Assembly: GCA_921293015.1 (NCBI GenBank)
Contig: OV121095.1
Coordinates: 37,359,484 to 37,423,483, forward strand
Length of the DNA: 64,000 nucleotides
Origin: Phorcus lineatus
Lineage: Eukaryota > Mollusca > Gastropoda > Trochida > Trochidae
Direction of reading: 5' to 3'
The notes below the pieces were generated by a model. The model did not search any database, was not told where the DNA came from, and saw only the letters and a program-made list of their open reading frames with translations. The translations under genes and the position numbers were made by a program. Every line of letters begins with the position of its first letter. Positions within the stretch are counted from its first letter, which is position 1. Shown in pieces: positions 63,477 through 64,000 of the stretch.

Positions 63477-63480
63477 ACGC

Positions 63481-63969
63481 GCCACCCTAATGACATGGAG
63501 ATTTAGAGGGGGTCACCTCTCTGCACCTGCATGTGTTTATACGGCGTCCTTGACATCTATCTAACGAGTGGTCACCGTCTGGCACGTAATTGGTCTGAGT
63601 GACTTGTCTGAACGGAAACAGACACTAACAAAACAAATACTGTCTCTGTGAATACAATGCTTTATTTCTGTATAAAATATATGTAGTGAAAATATATTTA
63701 CTATTTACAGTTCATAGATGTTTCATTTTTTTCAACAACATTTGTTTGCAGTTTAATTTTGTACAGACTATTACAGTTTACCTATGATCCATGATCATGT
63801 GTGTGTGTGCCATTGCTATCATTGATATTCTTTTGAATCAACTATCAGTGAAAGAAAGGGGTTTTGGCGTTGATTTAATAGGGACTGCGTCTTCTTTTTT
63901 GTCGGCATGACTGGTGTTTTCCGGTTTGCAGGAACCTATACAAATAATTGGTAAAGCTTGTTTGAAACA
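63481..63969. other. Spacer, partly GC-richer, then AT-rich
   Basis: 63481-63620 is less AT-rich and may be promoter-proximal sequence of the minus-strand element. The rest has no recognised feature. Confidence 0.35.
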
Positions 63970-64000
63970 AGTAGACGCTTAAACCCCAACCCAATAACAA
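63970..64000 (+). mobile_element. Retroposon 3' tail at window edge
   Basis: TAGACGCTTAAACCCCAACC followed by CAATAACAA is the same tail type as the minus-strand tail at 61591-61628, here in plus orientation. The body of this element should lie to its left, but I could not delimit it. The tail continues out of the window. Confidence 0.45.

Larger units (their letters stand above)
61591..63480 (-). mobile_element. Retroposon-like element with promoter, proline-rich ORF and CCAACCC(AACA)n tail
   Basis: On the minus strand the order is: E-box and TATA near 63460-63476, a GC-richer leader, a long reading frame, a pyrimidine-rich 3' region, a 14-bp hairpin and the tail GCAGACGTTAAACTCCAACC followed by CAACAACAAC at 61591-61628. 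The tail resembles those of the SINE at 6677 and of the element at the right window edge. That is typical of retroposons sharing a LINE partner. No reverse transcriptase is present, so it would be non-autonomous, or a host retrogene. Confidence 0.45.

Noticed and set aside
1-64000. CRISPR arrays, tRNA or rRNA genes, operons, bacterial insertion sequences
   Set aside because: None seen. Repeats are eukaryotic mobile elements, microsatellites or segmental duplications, and the tRNA-like heads belong to SINEs.

Overview
The window looks like non-coding, repeat-rich DNA from an invertebrate animal genome, most likely a marine mollusc. The DNA is strongly AT-rich and intron-like. It has no operons, no bacterial gene spacing and no long host reading frame. 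The mobile elements are metazoan types: a Penelope-like element (PLE) with a GIY-YIG domain, a CR1/L2-type LINE carrying a 2A-like peptide, Tc1/mariner relics, a long-TIR MITE and tRNA-headed SINEs. One SINE ends in a CCCCAACTCACTCATTC-type tail that I associate with gastropods such as abalone; the species assignment is inference.

Layout. 0-3 kb: short possible DNA-transposon terminal repeats, then the 3' end of a PLE (RT thumb remnant plus GIY-YIG endonuclease) followed by a hammerhead-ribozyme-like fold and an (AT)n tract. 3-9 kb: dispersed repeats, a MITE with 68-bp terminal inverted repeats and a 9-bp target duplication, a SINE, and a recent 0.63/0.66-kb tandem duplication. 10-57 kb: the backbone is an old direct tandem array. 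At least three diverged units (about 11-31 kb, 31-48.5 kb and 48.5-56.8 kb) carry the same non-coding landmarks in the same order. The units differ mainly by later insertions: a Tc1 relic and a 3.7-kb LINE (18.3-23.3 kb), an unidentified exon-like coding segment (25.5-26.0 kb), a second MITE (37.3-37.8 kb), a second Tc1 relic (40.1-41.1 kb) and a PLE tail fragment (53.1-53.3 kb). 57-64 kb: mostly featureless DNA, then a compact cluster of palindromes (60.6-60.8 kb), then a GC-richer minus-strand element of about 1.9 kb. That element has an E-box/TATA promoter, a long proline-rich reading frame and a retroposon-like 3' tail.

No complete host gene could be recognised. The best host-gene candidate is the 25.5-26.0 kb minus-strand segment: one clean 167-nt exon-like ORF between AG and GT, followed by a second coding-looking stretch broken by frameshifts. 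All autonomous mobile elements seen are damaged. The LINE is the least decayed, with about four lesions over 3.5 kb.

The observations most worth following are the hammerhead fold on the PLE tail, the 2A-like peptide in the LINE, the three-copy array with a hairpin kept by G-U wobbles, the MITE family, the unidentified proline-rich element and the palindrome cluster.
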